Shown: in pieces, positions 53,391 to 62,120 of the stretch
Position numbering within the stretch: the stretch's first letter is position 1
Layout: each line of letters opens with the position of its first letter
NCBI RefSeq assembly: GCF_032681285.1
Contig: NZ_CP136336.1
Span: 1,289,001-1,353,000 of the forward strand
From: Piscinibacter gummiphilus
GTDB lineage: Bacteria; Pseudomonadota; Gammaproteobacteria; Burkholderiales; Burkholderiaceae_C
Direction: 5' to 3'
Length of the DNA stretch: 64,000 nucleotides
Notes under the pieces: model-generated
Told to the model about the DNA's origin: nothing
What the model saw: the letters and a program-made list of their open reading frames with translations, nothing else
The model's database searches: none
Program-made: the position numbers and the translations under genes

Positions 53391-53929
53391 TGCAGTGCCC
53401 CGCGTGCCAGGTGCGCCGCGTGGCGCTCCGGCGTGTAGGTCGGCAGCGGCAGGCGGGCGGCCAGCCGGTTGCCCGCCATGCACCAGTAGACCGGCGCGAC
53501 CGCGCAGGGGTCGATGCCCGCCGCCTCGATCGCATCGACAGCGGCGAGCACGGCCTTGACGCGATGTTCGCCATCGGCGCGCAGCAGGATGCGCGCGCCG
53601 GGCGACACGCCCGAGATGCACTGCATGCCATCCAGCGGCGTCGGCGCCTGCAGCACCATGAGCTGCCACAGCGTGGTGCCGAAGTCGTTGCCGATCCACT
53701 TGACGCGGCAGCAGACGGCCCCCGGCAGGAACACCGCGACGCGCCGCCAGCGGTCCAGCACGATCTCGCGTGCCGGCCGACCGAAGCGCAGCCAGACGTT
53801 CACGCGATGCTCGACGAAGGCGAGCGACACCTTCATGGGTGTAGGCACGGGCACTGGGGCCGGCGGCAGCGCCGCCTGCGCCCAGGCCCGCGTGCCCGGC
53901 GTGCTGCCCGCCACTTGCACCGCCGTCAT
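53387..53929 (-). CDS. DUF2840 domain protein of the ICE backbone
   Basis: 180-aa protein with VEHRVNVWLRFGRPAREIVL and CISGVSPGARILLRADGEHR, matching DUF2840 proteins that lie between parA and traF in these ICEs. Function unknown. Overlaps both neighbours by ATGA, forming parA-RHH-DUF2840-traF. Confidence 0.75.
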   Translation of the reverse strand: MTAVQVAGSTPGTRAWAQAALPPAPVPVPTPMKVSLAFVEHRVNVWLRFGRPAREIVLDRWRRVAVFLPGAVCCRVKWIGNDFGTTLWQLMVLQAPTPLDGMQCISGVSPGARILLRADGEHRVKAVLAAVDAIEAAGIDPCAVAPVYWCMAGNRLAARLPLPTYTPERHAAHLARGALQ

Positions 53930-54201
53930 GGCCGTGCCTCCGGGTACTCGCGCTCCAGCAGCTCGCGCAGCATGTCGGCGGCGGTGATGCCGCGCTGGAA
54001 CGCGATCACCTTGATGCGCCCACGCAGCGCTGGCGTCACGTCGATGGTCAGGCGCGCGGTGAACACCGCCGCTTTCATCGCTGCTTTCACCGGCGCCGCG
54101 CCGCCATCTTCCCGATGCACCCAGGCCGTGGCCGGGTCGGGCGCCGGCCGGCGGCCGATGGCGGCCCGCCGCGATGGCTTCGGTGTACCGACAGCCGTCA
54201 T
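53926..54201 (-). CDS. Small ribbon-helix-helix-like partner of ParA
   Basis: 91-aa protein. The C-terminal half (ARLTIDVTPALRGRIKVIAF, then GITAADMLRELLER) has the strand-helix-helix pattern of CopG/ParG DNA-binding proteins. Encoded directly after parA with ATGA overlap, so it is probably the centromere-binding partner or a local regulator. Confidence 0.72.
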   Translation of the reverse strand: MTAVGTPKPSRRAAIGRRPAPDPATAWVHREDGGAAPVKAAMKAAVFTARLTIDVTPALRGRIKVIAFQRGITAADMLRELLEREYPEARP

Positions 54202-54962
54202 CGCAGCGCCTCCTGCACGGCATCCGCCAGCGCAGCCACCTCACGCGCTGCGGCGCCCTTGGGCGCCACCTCCCACACCAGCTTGCCCGCCGCCACACAG
54301 TCGGCGAAGGCGATGCGCTGCGCGATGTCGGCGCGCAGCGTCGGAAACGACTGGTCTGCCAGCGCGGCGCGCGCCTCGCGCCCGATCACGGTCCCAACCA
54401 CGCGCCGGTTGATGACGAAGGCCGCGCGCAGCGCAGGCCGGAACACCTGCGCTTCCTGGATCAGGCCCACCATTTCCTGCGTGGCCCAGACGTCGTAGGC
54501 GCTGGGCTGCACGGGGATCAGCACCAGGTCGGCGGCCAGCAGCGCGGAGCGCGCGAGCGCCGCCACCCTGGGCGGCCCGTCGATGACCACGTAGTCGGCC
54601 TGCAGGGCGATCGGAGGCACTTCCCGATGGAGGGTGTTCCGTGCCAGCCCGAAGACCCCGTAGAGCCGGCCCTGGCCGCTCTGCAGCCGTCGTTGCGCCC
54701 AGTCCAGGGCCGAGCCCTGGGGATCGGCATCGATGAGCGTGACGCGCTGCCCCTGGCTGGCGAACGCGCCGGCCAGGTGCGTGGACAGCGTGGTCTTTCC
54801 GGCGCCGCCTTTCTGGTTCAACAAGGCGATGACCTTGCCGACCAGGCTGGCCTGTTTGCCGGCCTGCGTTCCCTGGGTTTCTGGTGAACGGCTTTCGCTG
54901 CCTTGGATTTGAGCACTGCTGCCTTCTTGGGCACCGTCGGCTCGCGCGCGCGTCTCTTTCAT
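54198..54962 (-). CDS. parA: ParA-family partition ATPase
   Basis: 254-aa Walker-type ATPase with deviant Walker A KGGAGKTT at 51-58, preceded by a Gln/Ser-rich 40-residue extension, and DADPQGSALDW, ViDGPPR motifs. Acts with the small partner gene to maintain the ICE when excised. Lies 20 bp downstream of repA. Confidence 0.9.
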   Translation of the reverse strand: MKETRARADGAQEGSSAQIQGSESRSPETQGTQAGKQASLVGKVIALLNQKGGAGKTTLSTHLAGAFASQGQRVTLIDADPQGSALDWAQRRLQSGQGRLYGVFGLARNTLHREVPPIALQADYVVIDGPPRVAALARSALLAADLVLIPVQPSAYDVWATQEMVGLIQEAQVFRPALRAAFVINRRVVGTVIGREARAALADQSFPTLRADIAQRIAFADCVAAGKLVWEVAPKGAAAREVAALADAVQEALR

Positions 54963-54982
54963 TTATGTATCCCTTTAGATGT

Positions 54983-56005
54983 TTAGGGAGGCCCGAAACC
55001 GTTGCTGGACGGGGCTTGCGGGCCGATGGGCGCCGGTGATCCACCGATGGCAGCGCCGGTGATCCACCGAGTCCCGTGCCGGTGATCCACCGAGTGCGTC
55101 CACACGCCATCCACAGCTTCTTCAACAGGTCTTGTGGATAAGTCGCGGCCGGGGCGACCTGCTTCGGCGGACACCGGCCGCACCTGTGGGCAGAAGGTCA
55201 GCCACTCGCTGCCGCCATTCCAAGCGACGGCCAGCCGGTAGCCCGGCAAGGCCTGGCGCAGCGCCAGGTGACGAAGATGAGCGGCGAAGTCGCGGTAGCG
55301 CTGCAGCGCACCGGACTTCAGGTACAGGTGGCGCATCTCGAAGCGCCAGCCCGCCGGCTGGCGGCCGCCGTGCTTGCGCACCAGCCGGTACAGCCAGCGT
55401 TCGATGCCCCCGGAGAGTTGGAAGTACGTGGGGTCCAGCGTGAGCACCAGGGCCTCGTCCATCACGCCGGAGAAGAACCAGTCGGCCAGGATCAACTCGA
55501 TGCCGTCCGCCCTGCCGTCGGCCCGGACGAACTCCTTCCACTCGTTGATCCAAGAGAAGCGGTGCAGGCGCCGCCCACCGTCGGGGCGCTCGCGCTGGCG
55601 CAGCGTGGTGGCTATGGTGGTCGATTGCAGCCGGTCCAGCGCGGCGCGCAGCGCCAGATAGTCGGCGCGGCCGGTGCCGCGCTGCGTGAAGCGCAGGATC
55701 TCGTAGGGCGTGGCCACCATCAGGCGCGAAGGGGCAATGCCCCCCTTCTTCGCCTGGACGATCTGGCTCGCGGCCCAGATCAGCACGTCGGCATCCCAGA
55801 TGGTGGCGATACCGTGCTCAGGCACGCCCTCCACGGTGAGCGAGACGGCGCCGGCCTCGAAGCGAATGGGCACGGTGCGCCGCGACTTGGCCAGGCTGAA
55901 GAAGGGATAGGCCATCAGGTCCTGCGCGTCGCGCAGCCCCATGTCCTCGGCTGGCAGCGCGCGAAACAGCGCCAGCTGCTCGCGTTCGCTGGATCGCCTG
56001 GACAT
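54983..56005 (-). CDS. repA: RepA-type replication initiator (PF10134-like)
   Basis: 340-aa replication initiator with AYPFFSLAKSRRTVPIRFEA, TIWDADVLIWAASQIVQAKK and KKGGIAPSRLMVATPYEILR, typical of RPA-family initiators on Tn4371-like ICEs and IncP-like plasmids. Its last 30 or so codons contain three 23-bp-spaced repeats (55032-55093), so the coding end doubles as a possible origin. Confidence 0.86.
   Translation of the reverse strand: MSRRSSEREQLALFRALPAEDMGLRDAQDLMAYPFFSLAKSRRTVPIRFEAGAVSLTVEGVPEHGIATIWDADVLIWAASQIVQAKKGGIAPSRLMVATPYEILRFTQRGTGRADYLALRAALDRLQSTTIATTLRQRERPDGGRRLHRFSWINEWKEFVRADGRADGIELILADWFFSGVMDEALVLTLDPTYFQLSGGIERWLYRLVRKHGGRQPAGWRFEMRHLYLKSGALQRYRDFAAHLRHLALRQALPGYRLAVAWNGGSEWLTFCPQVRPVSAEAGRPGRDLSTRPVEEAVDGVWTHSVDHRHGTRWITGAAIGGSPAPIGPQAPSSNGFGPP
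55032..55093. repeat. Three iteron-like 16-bp direct repeats at the 3-prime end of repA
   Basis: GCCGGTGATCCACCGA occurs identically at 55032-55047, 55055-55070 and 55078-55093, each copy 23 bp apart (about two helix turns). They lie in the C-terminal coding part of repA. Spacing and identity are those of replication iterons, so this is a candidate oriV for the excised ICE. Confidence 0.7.
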
Positions 56006-56026
56006 GGCCCGTTCCTCCAGGCCGGG

Positions 56027-56320
56027 TCAGCGCACCGAATCCCGGACCACGTAGCCCGGATCGGAGGTCATGCCGTAGGTGTTGCTGTCGGCCCAGGCGC
56101 GCAGGTCGGCCAGCGCGTAGACCACGCGCGCACCAAACTTGCGAAAGCGCGGCCCCCCGCCCAGCACGCGCTGCTTCTCCAGCGTGCGCGGCGACAGCCG
56201 CAGCAGCGTGGCCGCCTCGTCGGTGGTCAGGAATTCAGGCTTTGCGGCCGGCGCCGCAGGAGCGGGCTGCGGCGCAGCCGCTGCCGTGCCGCGTGAGGGG
56301 ATCGGATGTCCTGCTGCCAT
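56027..56320 (-). CDS. AlpA-like helix-turn-helix regulator/excisionase-type protein
   Basis: 97-aa protein. After an Ala/Pro-rich N-terminus it has FLTTDEAATLLRLSPRTLEK and GPRFRKFGARVVYALADLRA, the MerR-like AlpA/excisionase DNA-binding fold. ATG 56320 follows ATGGAGG. Encoded just upstream of repA; may control repA or excision. Confidence 0.78.
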   Translation of the reverse strand: MAAGHPIPSRGTAAAAPQPAPAAPAAKPEFLTTDEAATLLRLSPRTLEKQRVLGGGPRFRKFGARVVYALADLRAWADSNTYGMTSDPGYVVRDSVR

Positions 56321-56442
56321 TGAGGCCTCCATCTCGGTGGATGGGCCGCGATCCATTCGTGGCCCGATGGAGACAGTCTGGGCAAGGGCCGAGGCAATGC
56401 GAAGGGAGATTCAGTTCTGAAACTCGTCTCCGTGGGCGGCCG

Positions 56443-57199
56443 CTAAGCGGGGCGTACTCTGGCGAGTTGGAGGTAGCCGCCGTTCATCCAAGCTCGCCCG
56501 CGCGCCAGGATGTGCCGCACCTGGGCGCGCAGGTCGCTGTCCGCATGCCAGTGCTCGGCGACGGCACTGGCGCCGAACAGGACCTGGGCGACATCTCGCT
56601 GGCCGAGCCCGGCCTGCTGCGCGTCGAGGGCCTGCAGGCAGCGCATGTGCAGAAGGTGGGTGCGCGCGACGCGCCGGAAAGCAGGCGCGGATCGCTCACC
56701 GGCGACAAGGCGCAACTGTGCACGGCAAGGTGCGGCGTCCATGCCTAGAGGGATCGAGAAGCGGCAGGGCTGGCCGTCGGCCAGCGCGGGCGACAGGCTG
56801 GCCCGCAGCAGTGCTGGCCCGTCCTGGGCGCAGAGGATCAGGTCGGCGCCTCCATGCAGCAGGCGCTTGCGGCCAGGGATGCGCCAGAGGCTGAAGACTT
56901 GCCCGCACGGCACGCCGCGCAACTGCGCCGGCCGCACGTGCAGCATGGCCTCCTCGGCGTCGAGCCAGACGGGATGCGCCTCTCGCGCATCCAGGCGAGG
57001 GTCAAGCGCGAAAACGCAGGCCCCAGCGATGTGCGCTGGGGACACGTCGCTTGCGAGGCTCACCCAGGCAGGCTGCCCGGTAGCCGGGATGCCGGCGCAG
57101 ATACTCCCAGGCCAGCGCCGGACCGTCCAGGTCCAGCGCATAGAGGTAGGCGGCTGCGGCGCGCCAGGGCGCGCAAACCGTTTCGCAAGGCATCGTCAT
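56443..57199 (-). pseudogene. Frameshifted DUF6499/DUF2285 regulator-like gene
   Basis: The N-terminal part starts at ATG 57199 (AAGGAG upstream) and reads AAYLYALDLDGPALAWEYLR, typical of DUF6499. It leaves the frame at a TGCC duplication near 57066-57075. Removing four bases would join GYRAA to WVSLASDVSPAHI and the DUF2285 part, which runs to 56443 (SDLRAQVRHILARG). The family normally has both parts in one protein of about 250 residues, so the gene is broken, or two proteins are made. Confidence 0.72.
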
Positions 57200-57300
57200 G
57201 ACGGCAAGCTCCTTCGGCAAGGGTGGCAAGCTGCCATGGATCGGCCTGACGCGGGTCGCCGTTGGCGCGACGACAGGTCGCGCGGAGCGCGAACTCCGTC

Positions 57301-57642
57301 TCAATCGGTGATCATGCCGTCGCGCTGTGCGTCGGCCAGGTAGGCCACGAGTGTCTTGCGCGGACGGTACTGCGGCTCCACCGCAACGGGCTCGCCCTTC
57401 GGGCCCCGGATGCCCGCCAGCATCGACAGGCTTACCTCGCCCAGCTCAGGAAAGCCGGTACCCGCATCGATGAGCCCGTAGGCCAGGTCGCCGTCGGCGG
57501 CCAAGGCCGTGAGCACCCAGGCAGCGCCGGCATCCGGCGTGTAGAGCTTGACCACGGGATAAGGATCGGTTGCTTCGCCACGGGCGCGGGCCACGCCGTT
57601 GGCCAGCATCTGGCGTCGCTGCTCGTCAGTGAGGAAGGTCAT
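57301..57642 (-). CDS. DUF2958 protein, copy 1
   Basis: 113-aa protein beginning MTFLTDEQRRQMLANG, with VVKLYTPDAGAAWVLTALAA and IDAGTGFPELGEVSLSMLAG. DUF2958 proteins are frequent in ICE backbones; function unknown. AGGAGAGC precedes the ATG. Paralog of the gene at 58125. Confidence 0.85.
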   Translation of the reverse strand: MTFLTDEQRRQMLANGVARARGEATDPYPVVKLYTPDAGAAWVLTALAADGDLAYGLIDAGTGFPELGEVSLSMLAGIRGPKGEPVAVEPQYRPRKTLVAYLADAQRDGMITD

Positions 57643-57737
57643 GGCTGCTCTCCTGCGGGCCGAGAACGAACGCTCTGCAGTTCGATGGTCCCGACTCCCT
57701 GTTTGTGCGCCATCGTTCGACTCGCCTTGATTCTGTT

Positions 57738-57765
57738 TTGTACCATACAAGCGGGTGCATAAATA
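57738..57765 (+). promoter_or_regulatory. Putative promoter/operator of the XRE gene
   Basis: TTGTAC (57738-57743) and TAAATA (57760-57765) with 16 bp between them may be a promoter. TTGTA-CCA-TACAA (57738-57750) is an inverted repeat over its -35. This would suit self-repression by the XRE protein. Confidence 0.4.
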
Positions 57766-57790
57766 AGGCACGACAACGAGATTCGTTGCC

Positions 57791-58063
57791 GTGCGCTCCA
57801 ACCAAGATCCCGCTCTGCTGCGTGCCTTCGCCGCCGAAATCAAGGCACGGCGCGCGGCGTCGGCGCTCAGCCAGGAGGGCTTGGCATTCGCATCCGGCGT
57901 CACGCGCACCTTCGTTGCCAAGCTGGAACTGGGCCAGACCAGCCCCTCGCTGACGACGATTTTCCGGCTGGCCGAGGGACTGGGAACCGGACCGGACGAG
58001 ATGATCCACTCTACGATGAAGCGATACAAGAAAGAACTGCGCGGGCAGCATGCCAGCCAGTGA
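57791..58063 (+). CDS. XRE-family helix-turn-helix regulator
   Basis: 90-aa Cro/CI-type regulator with AFAAEIKARRAASALSQEGL, TRTFVAKLELGQTSPSLTTI. GTG start at 57791. It is the only plus-strand gene in the backbone and lies between two DUF2958 genes, so it may repress one or both and itself. Confidence 0.82.
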   Translation: MRSNQDPALLRAFAAEIKARRAASALSQEGLAFASGVTRTFVAKLELGQTSPSLTTIFRLAEGLGTGPDEMIHSTMKRYKKELRGQHASQ

Positions 58064-58094
58064 CGGCTGCGGGCCACCCGCGGGCGCCAGAGCG

Positions 58095-58116
58095 GGCACC
58101 GCCACCCGGCGGTGCC
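58095..58116. terminator. 9-bp hairpin between convergent XRE and DUF2958 genes
   Basis: GGCACCGCC-ACCC-GGCGGTGCC, a perfect 9-bp stem with 4-nt loop, lies between the ends of two convergent genes. T-runs are lacking on both sides, so termination strength is uncertain. Confidence 0.4.
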
Positions 58117-58124
58117 GTCCACCG

Positions 58125-58469
58125 CTACGCCACGATGCGCCCGGCCAGCCGAGCTTCGCGCGCGTAGGCGCCGATGGTCTTGTCGGCGCGGAAGTGCAGG
58201 TCGCGCTCGATCGGCAGCCCCAACGGACCGCGCAGCATCGCCAACTCGTGCAGGCTCACATAGCCGAGCTCGGGGAAGCCCTGGCCCAGGTCGCAGAGCC
58301 CGAAGCAGCGATCACCGTCCCCGTCGATCTCGGTCAGCAGCCAGGTGGCGCCCGCATCGGGCGTGAACAGCTTGACCACCGGCGGCGGGTCGAAGCCCTC
58401 GTCCTCGATGGATCGCCGGCCGTTGGCCAGCAACTGCGCGCGTTGTTCGTCGGTGATGAACGTCATCAT
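58125..58469 (-). CDS. DUF2958 protein, copy 2
   Basis: 114-aa paralog of the protein at 57301 (MMTFITDEQRAQLLANG, FPELGYVSLHELAMLRGPLG). AAGGAG lies 6 nt before the ATG at 58469. Function unknown. Confidence 0.85.
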   Translation of the reverse strand: MMTFITDEQRAQLLANGRRSIEDEGFDPPPVVKLFTPDAGATWLLTEIDGDGDRCFGLCDLGQGFPELGYVSLHELAMLRGPLGLPIERDLHFRADKTIGAYAREARLAGRIVA

Positions 58470-58627
58470 GGTCTGCTCCTTCATGGATGCCGGGCGGGAT
58501 TGCCCGGGCCCGCAGGCCGCGCGGCGCAGCGCCGCCGTCACAGGTTCGAGGACGGCCGCCAGGACGCCAGCGTGCGCAGCACGCGCAGACCTTGACGGCG
58601 GAGACCGCCGTGCGACGATGAAGGACC
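58470..58627 (-). promoter_or_regulatory. Leader module L1, homologous to the leader of the gene at 63017
   Basis: About 158 bp upstream of DUF2958 copy 2. It shares the 17-bp block CGGGCGGGATTGCCCGG (58491-58507) with the leader at 63427-63443, then GCGCAGCAC, CCTTGACGGCG and GATG-A/G-AGGACC in the same order. The two leaders look like copies of one regulatory module. Confidence 0.6.
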
Positions 58628-58982
58628 ACGCAAGCCAGCCCGTCCCCGCGCACCTCGCTGCCCCTGCAAGCGCAGCGCGCAGCACCGCAGGTGCGAAGGC
58701 GTCAGCGATCGGCGCCCGGATGGGTCGAGACGCCAGGACACCCGTGGCCTGGTGGCTCGATGCGGAGCGCAAGAGCGCGGTCCGGTCTCGGCCGGAGACG
58801 CACGGAACCGCACTGACTCCAACCCGCCTTTGCTGAAACCCTGTGAACCGGAGAACCGGTCCCGCGCTTTCACGCCCATCCGCCAAGACACAGAAACGCA
58901 GAAACGGCTTTGCGACGACACGGTGGATCTTCGGCACGCCACCACGGCCCGCAGCGACGCCCGAGCCGAACAGCACAAGGCA
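58628..58982. other. Gap without a gene between leader L1 and the DUF736 terminator
   Basis: 355 bp of GC-rich sequence in which neither strand gives a convincing reading frame. I see only short inverted repeats (for example ACCGG-AGA-ACCGG near 58850, direct rather than inverted) and assign no function. Confidence 0.4.
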
Positions 58983-58998
58983 CCCCGCCGAAGCGGGG
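58983..58998 (-). terminator. CCCCGC-TTCG-GCGGGG-type hairpin after DUF736
   Basis: On the minus strand a 6-bp GC stem closes a TTCG tetraloop 15 bp after the DUF736 stop. A T-run is short (GTGCCTTGTGC), but the location and UUCG loop fit an intrinsic terminator. Confidence 0.5.
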
Positions 58999-59012
58999 CG
59001 CTGGGGCGGCGA

Positions 59013-59321
59013 TCAGTCGGCCTTGCTGCGCGTCCAGATCAGGTTGTGCGCGCCGTCCTCGCCTTCGACCAGGCGGGCGTAGAGGGTGGCCGGGAAGGAT
59101 GGGTCGTCCAGCGTCACCGACAGGTAGGGCCGGTCGGCCTTGCTGACCTTCTTCCAGGCCGCGCCGATCTCCAGCCCGTTGCCCGCGACGATGCGGAAAT
59201 CCGGGGCGTGCTCGCTGCCCTTGTCGTTGGGCACGATGCGGACCTTGACGTTCAGGGTGAGCGTGCGCACGGTGCCGGTGTAGCTGTTGCCCGTCGCGGT
59301 GAAGTTGCCGATGGTGCTCAT
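59013..59321 (-). CDS. DUF736 protein of ICE backbone
   Basis: 102-aa protein with [40 protein letters not shown] and the C-terminal [20 protein letters not shown], diagnostic of DUF736, very common on integrative elements. Function unknown. GGAAATC ribosome site before ATG 59321. Confidence 0.9.
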   Translation of the reverse strand: MSTIGNFTATGNSYTGTVRTLTLNVKVRIVPNDKGSEHAPDFRIVAGNGLEIGAAWKKVSKADRPYLSVTLDDPSFPATLYARLVEGEDGAHNLIWTRSKAD

Positions 59322-59446
59322 GGTGATTTCCTTTCGGGGTGGTGCCAGGTCCGCGCCCATCGCGGCCTTGTGCGGTGATCCGGCCGGCGCGGGTCCGGGC
59401 GCGCCGCACTCGTAATGCAATGAAGGGCCGCAACGCAGTGGAGGAC
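59322..59446 (-). promoter_or_regulatory. Leader module L3 with 22-bp block shared with leader of the gene at 62560
   Basis: Leader of DUF736. GGGCCGCAACGCAGTG-G-AGGAC at 59425-59446 recurs with one change at 62836-62857, each about 100 bp upstream of a minus-strand gene. It ends in the same AGGAC element as leaders L1 and L2. Confidence 0.55.
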
Positions 59447-60029
59447 CGGCCGGTCCAAGAAATTTGGCTCGCGAGGAATGCGCGAGAGCGCAGGGGAAAT
59501 TTGTCGGGCCGGCCGGTTGCGGCGATCAAGCCCGAGGCGAGCCGGAACGCAGCGACAGCGAAGTGAAGGTGCGCCGTGCCCACGCCAGGATTCACGCTCA
59601 AAGACAAGGCCGAGGGAGCGGACCGACCCTCGCAAGGAACCAGGGGCACCGGCTACGCCAACGCTGCCACAGCCTTCCGGCATGGTTCGGCACACCGGAC
59701 GCCAAGCCGGCTGACCAGCGACCAAGACAGCACCCACCGCCGCATCGAATCGACAGGAGCGCGGCAGGAGACAGCGACAGGAGACGTCGGCATGGCATCC
59801 GGCCCGTCAACGACCTTGTACCGGATCACGGCCACCCACCGCTCGCCAGGATCGGGGAAGGCATCGCTCCGCACAACCTGGCGCAGCCAGGCCCATCGCA
59901 CGTCCGCGCACCGCATCGCGGGGCGCCTGCCCAGGATGCACGGGCAAAGCCCGCTGAGTTGGGTGTATCTCCGCGCGCGGCACACCTGCCGCGCGCGCCG
60001 CGCCGAGGCCCACCAGGCCGAGGCGCGGC
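59447..60029. other. 583-bp gap without a supported gene
   Basis: Long open frames exist on both strands because of the very high GC, but their products are Arg/Ala/Pro-rich and match no family I know. One minus frame includes WVAVIRYKVVDGPDAMPTSP. I make no gene call. Confidence 0.4.
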
Positions 60030-60053
60030 AAAAGCCCCGGCCGAAGCCGGGGC
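60030..60053 (-). terminator. Intrinsic terminator of the ParB-domain gene
   Basis: On the minus strand GCCCCGGC-TTCG-GCCGGGGC (60034-60053) forms an 8-bp stem with a UUCG loop followed at once by TTTT (60030-60033), 6 bp after the stop at 60060. This is a textbook rho-independent terminator. Confidence 0.8.
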
Positions 60054-60059
60054 GCTGGC

Positions 60060-62120
60060 TCATGCCGTGGCGTGCGCTTCTTCCTCCGTGTCAAGCTCGG
60101 AGCCGTCCGCATCGGTCTGGGCTTCGGCTTCCGGCTCGGCCTGCTCGATGGCCGCCGCCTCCGGCGTCCTGAACATCACCGGCAGCCACCCCGACCCCGC
60201 CGCCAGCCGCTCGGCCTCGGCGGCGATCTGCGCCTTCTTCAGCTTGGCGAGGCGATGCACCTCGCCCAGCGCGAACACCCGCACCGCCTCCAGCGCCTTG
60301 GCCTTGGACACATGGTCGAAGTAGCCCCCCGCCGTGGGCGTCCACCAGTCGTGCATGTCCAGCCCCACGGCCCGGGCCAGCGCCACCGCAGGCACTTCGG
60401 TTTCCTTCGATGCGAACGCCGCGACAGTACGGCCCACGCACAGCGCCAGCAGCGACAGCAGTTCCTCCTGCTGCATCGCCAGCAGTTCGGCGAACAGCGC
60501 CTCGGGATCGGACGGCAGCCGCGCCACCCAGGCCTCGCGCACCCGTTCCAGTCCCTGCGCCGCCGGGGACTCGTCTATGTCCGGCGCCATGTGCGACAGC
60601 CGGTCCTGCGGGGAAGCGCTGACGTTGATGGACGAGCCGCCGTAGCCGTCGAGGATGACCCGGTGCGCCAGCAGATGCACCAGGGCCACCAGCGCCACGC
60701 GGGGATGCCGCGCCACCTCGGCCTGCAAGGCGACGGTGCGGTGCGCGCTCAGGCGCCGGGCCAGCTTCTCCGAAATGCCGGGACCGGCCGGCTCGGCATC
60801 GGCCTGCCCCTCGGTGCCTCCTGCATCCCTCCCGGCGTCCTGCCGCACCTGCTCTCGCAGCGCCTTGGCCTGTTCTTCGCGCAGCAGCCCGCGATGCACC
60901 ACGACCGCGCCCGCGTGGTCGATCGACACCACGGCCCCGGCCAGCGGCACCACCCCCGGCGCGTAGACGAGCAAACCCTGCTCGATGCCGTCCAGTTCAT
61001 CGCCCAGCCGGTCCAGTTCTTCGTGCAGCGCCTGCACCCCATCGTCGGACAGGTCGGCGTCCTCGTCGTCCAGCCGGTCCTGGATGCGGGCCTGCTCGGC
61101 CTCCAGCTTGGCGAGGCGCTTGGCCTCGGCCTTGCCCGGCTCCCGGCGCGTCGGCCTCGCCCGCTGGAACTGATGCAGTTCCGCCGAAGTGGCGCGTGGC
61201 ACGGCCTCCACCCAGCCCCAGCCCTCGGCCCGCACCGCATCGGCCACCGATTCCAGCCGCTCGCGCGCCAGCGTGTCCAGCAGGGCCGCATCGGTGAGGA
61301 ACACGCCGTTGCGCTCATCCGCGAACAGGTCGCGCCGGATGCCGCCGCCCGCCGCCTCGTAGGCTTCTACCCCGACGAAGCGCGCCACCGCATCGCGGCC
61401 GGCGTCGATTTCCTCCATCGTCAGGTGATCGCGCAGCGACTCCGGCTCGCGCTGCCAGTGCGGCGCCTCGTAGAACGCGGCCTCCTGCGCCGCGTGGTCG
61501 TCGATGATCGCCAGCGCCATCAACTGCTCCAGCGACACCTCGCCCTGCTGGTAGTCCGCCAGCAGCCGGGGCGAGACGTTGGCGAGCTTCAGGCGCCGGC
61601 GCACCACCAGCGGCGTGACGCCGAAGTCTGCCGCGATGTCCTCGATGGCCCGGCCTTCGGCCGCCAGCGCCTTCCAGGCAAACAGTTCGTCCACCGGCGA
61701 CATGGATTCGCGGTGGACGTTCTCCGTCAGGCTGACGGTGCGGGCCGAGGCATCGGGCACCAGCAGACAGGGCACCGGATGGTCGCGCCCGATCTTGCGG
61801 CGCTTGGCCAGCAGCTTCAACGCCGCCAGCCGCCGCTTGCCGGCTACCACCTCGAAGTGCTCGCCATCGGGCGAGGCGATGGCAGTCAGGTTCTGCAGCA
61901 GTCCCACGCGGGTGACGCTTGCGGCCAGTTCCGGGATGGACGTGCCGCCGCTCTTGCGCACGTTGCGAGCCGAGGGCCGCAGCCTGGACAGCGGGATCAG
62001 GTGCAGTTCATATGGGCCAGCGGCCGGCACGGTGACGGTGGCGCCCGCTGCGGTGGTAGACGCCGCAGCAGCGGCCACGGTGTGCAGGGCCTGGGCTTCG
62101 GAATGGGAAACGGTGTTCAT
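60060..62120 (-). CDS. ParB/RepB/Spo0J-domain protein of ICE backbone
   Basis: 686-aa protein. ParB N-terminal domain over residues 38-200: LHLIPLSRLRPSARNVRKSG, FEVVAGKRRLAALKLLAKR, the ENVHRESMSPVDELFAWKAL box and an HTH (IEDIAADFGVTPLVVRRRLK). The long C-terminal half has a coiled-coil stretch and an acidic tail. Such ParB-like proteins in Tn4371/PFGI-type ICEs are thought to help maintenance. ATG at 62120 follows AGGAGATT. Confidence 0.88.
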   Translation of the reverse strand: MNTVSHSEAQALHTVAAAAASTTAAGATVTVPAAGPYELHLIPLSRLRPSARNVRKSGGTSIPELAASVTRVGLLQNLTAIASPDGEHFEVVAGKRRLAALKLLAKRRKIGRDHPVPCLLVPDASARTVSLTENVHRESMSPVDELFAWKALAAEGRAIEDIAADFGVTPLVVRRRLKLANVSPRLLADYQQGEVSLEQLMALAIIDDHAAQEAAFYEAPHWQREPESLRDHLTMEEIDAGRDAVARFVGVEAYEAAGGGIRRDLFADERNGVFLTDAALLDTLARERLESVADAVRAEGWGWVEAVPRATSAELHQFQRARPTRREPGKAEAKRLAKLEAEQARIQDRLDDEDADLSDDGVQALHEELDRLGDELDGIEQGLLVYAPGVVPLAGAVVSIDHAGAVVVHRGLLREEQAKALREQVRQDAGRDAGGTEGQADAEPAGPGISEKLARRLSAHRTVALQAEVARHPRVALVALVHLLAHRVILDGYGGSSINVSASPQDRLSHMAPDIDESPAAQGLERVREAWVARLPSDPEALFAELLAMQQEELLSLLALCVGRTVAAFASKETEVPAVALARAVGLDMHDWWTPTAGGYFDHVSKAKALEAVRVFALGEVHRLAKLKKAQIAAEAERLAAGSGWLPVMFRTPEAAAIEQAEPEAEAQTDADGSELDTEEEAHATA

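Noticed and set aside
55020..55100. CRISPR-like array from three short repeats
   Set aside because: Only three repeats with 7-bp spacers inside repA; spacing fits iterons and no cas genes are present.
59464..60324. Long plus-strand ORF in the gap after DUF736
   Set aside because: Arg/Pro/Ala-rich product with no family resemblance, overlapping the ParB-domain gene on the other strand; typical of GC-driven open frames.
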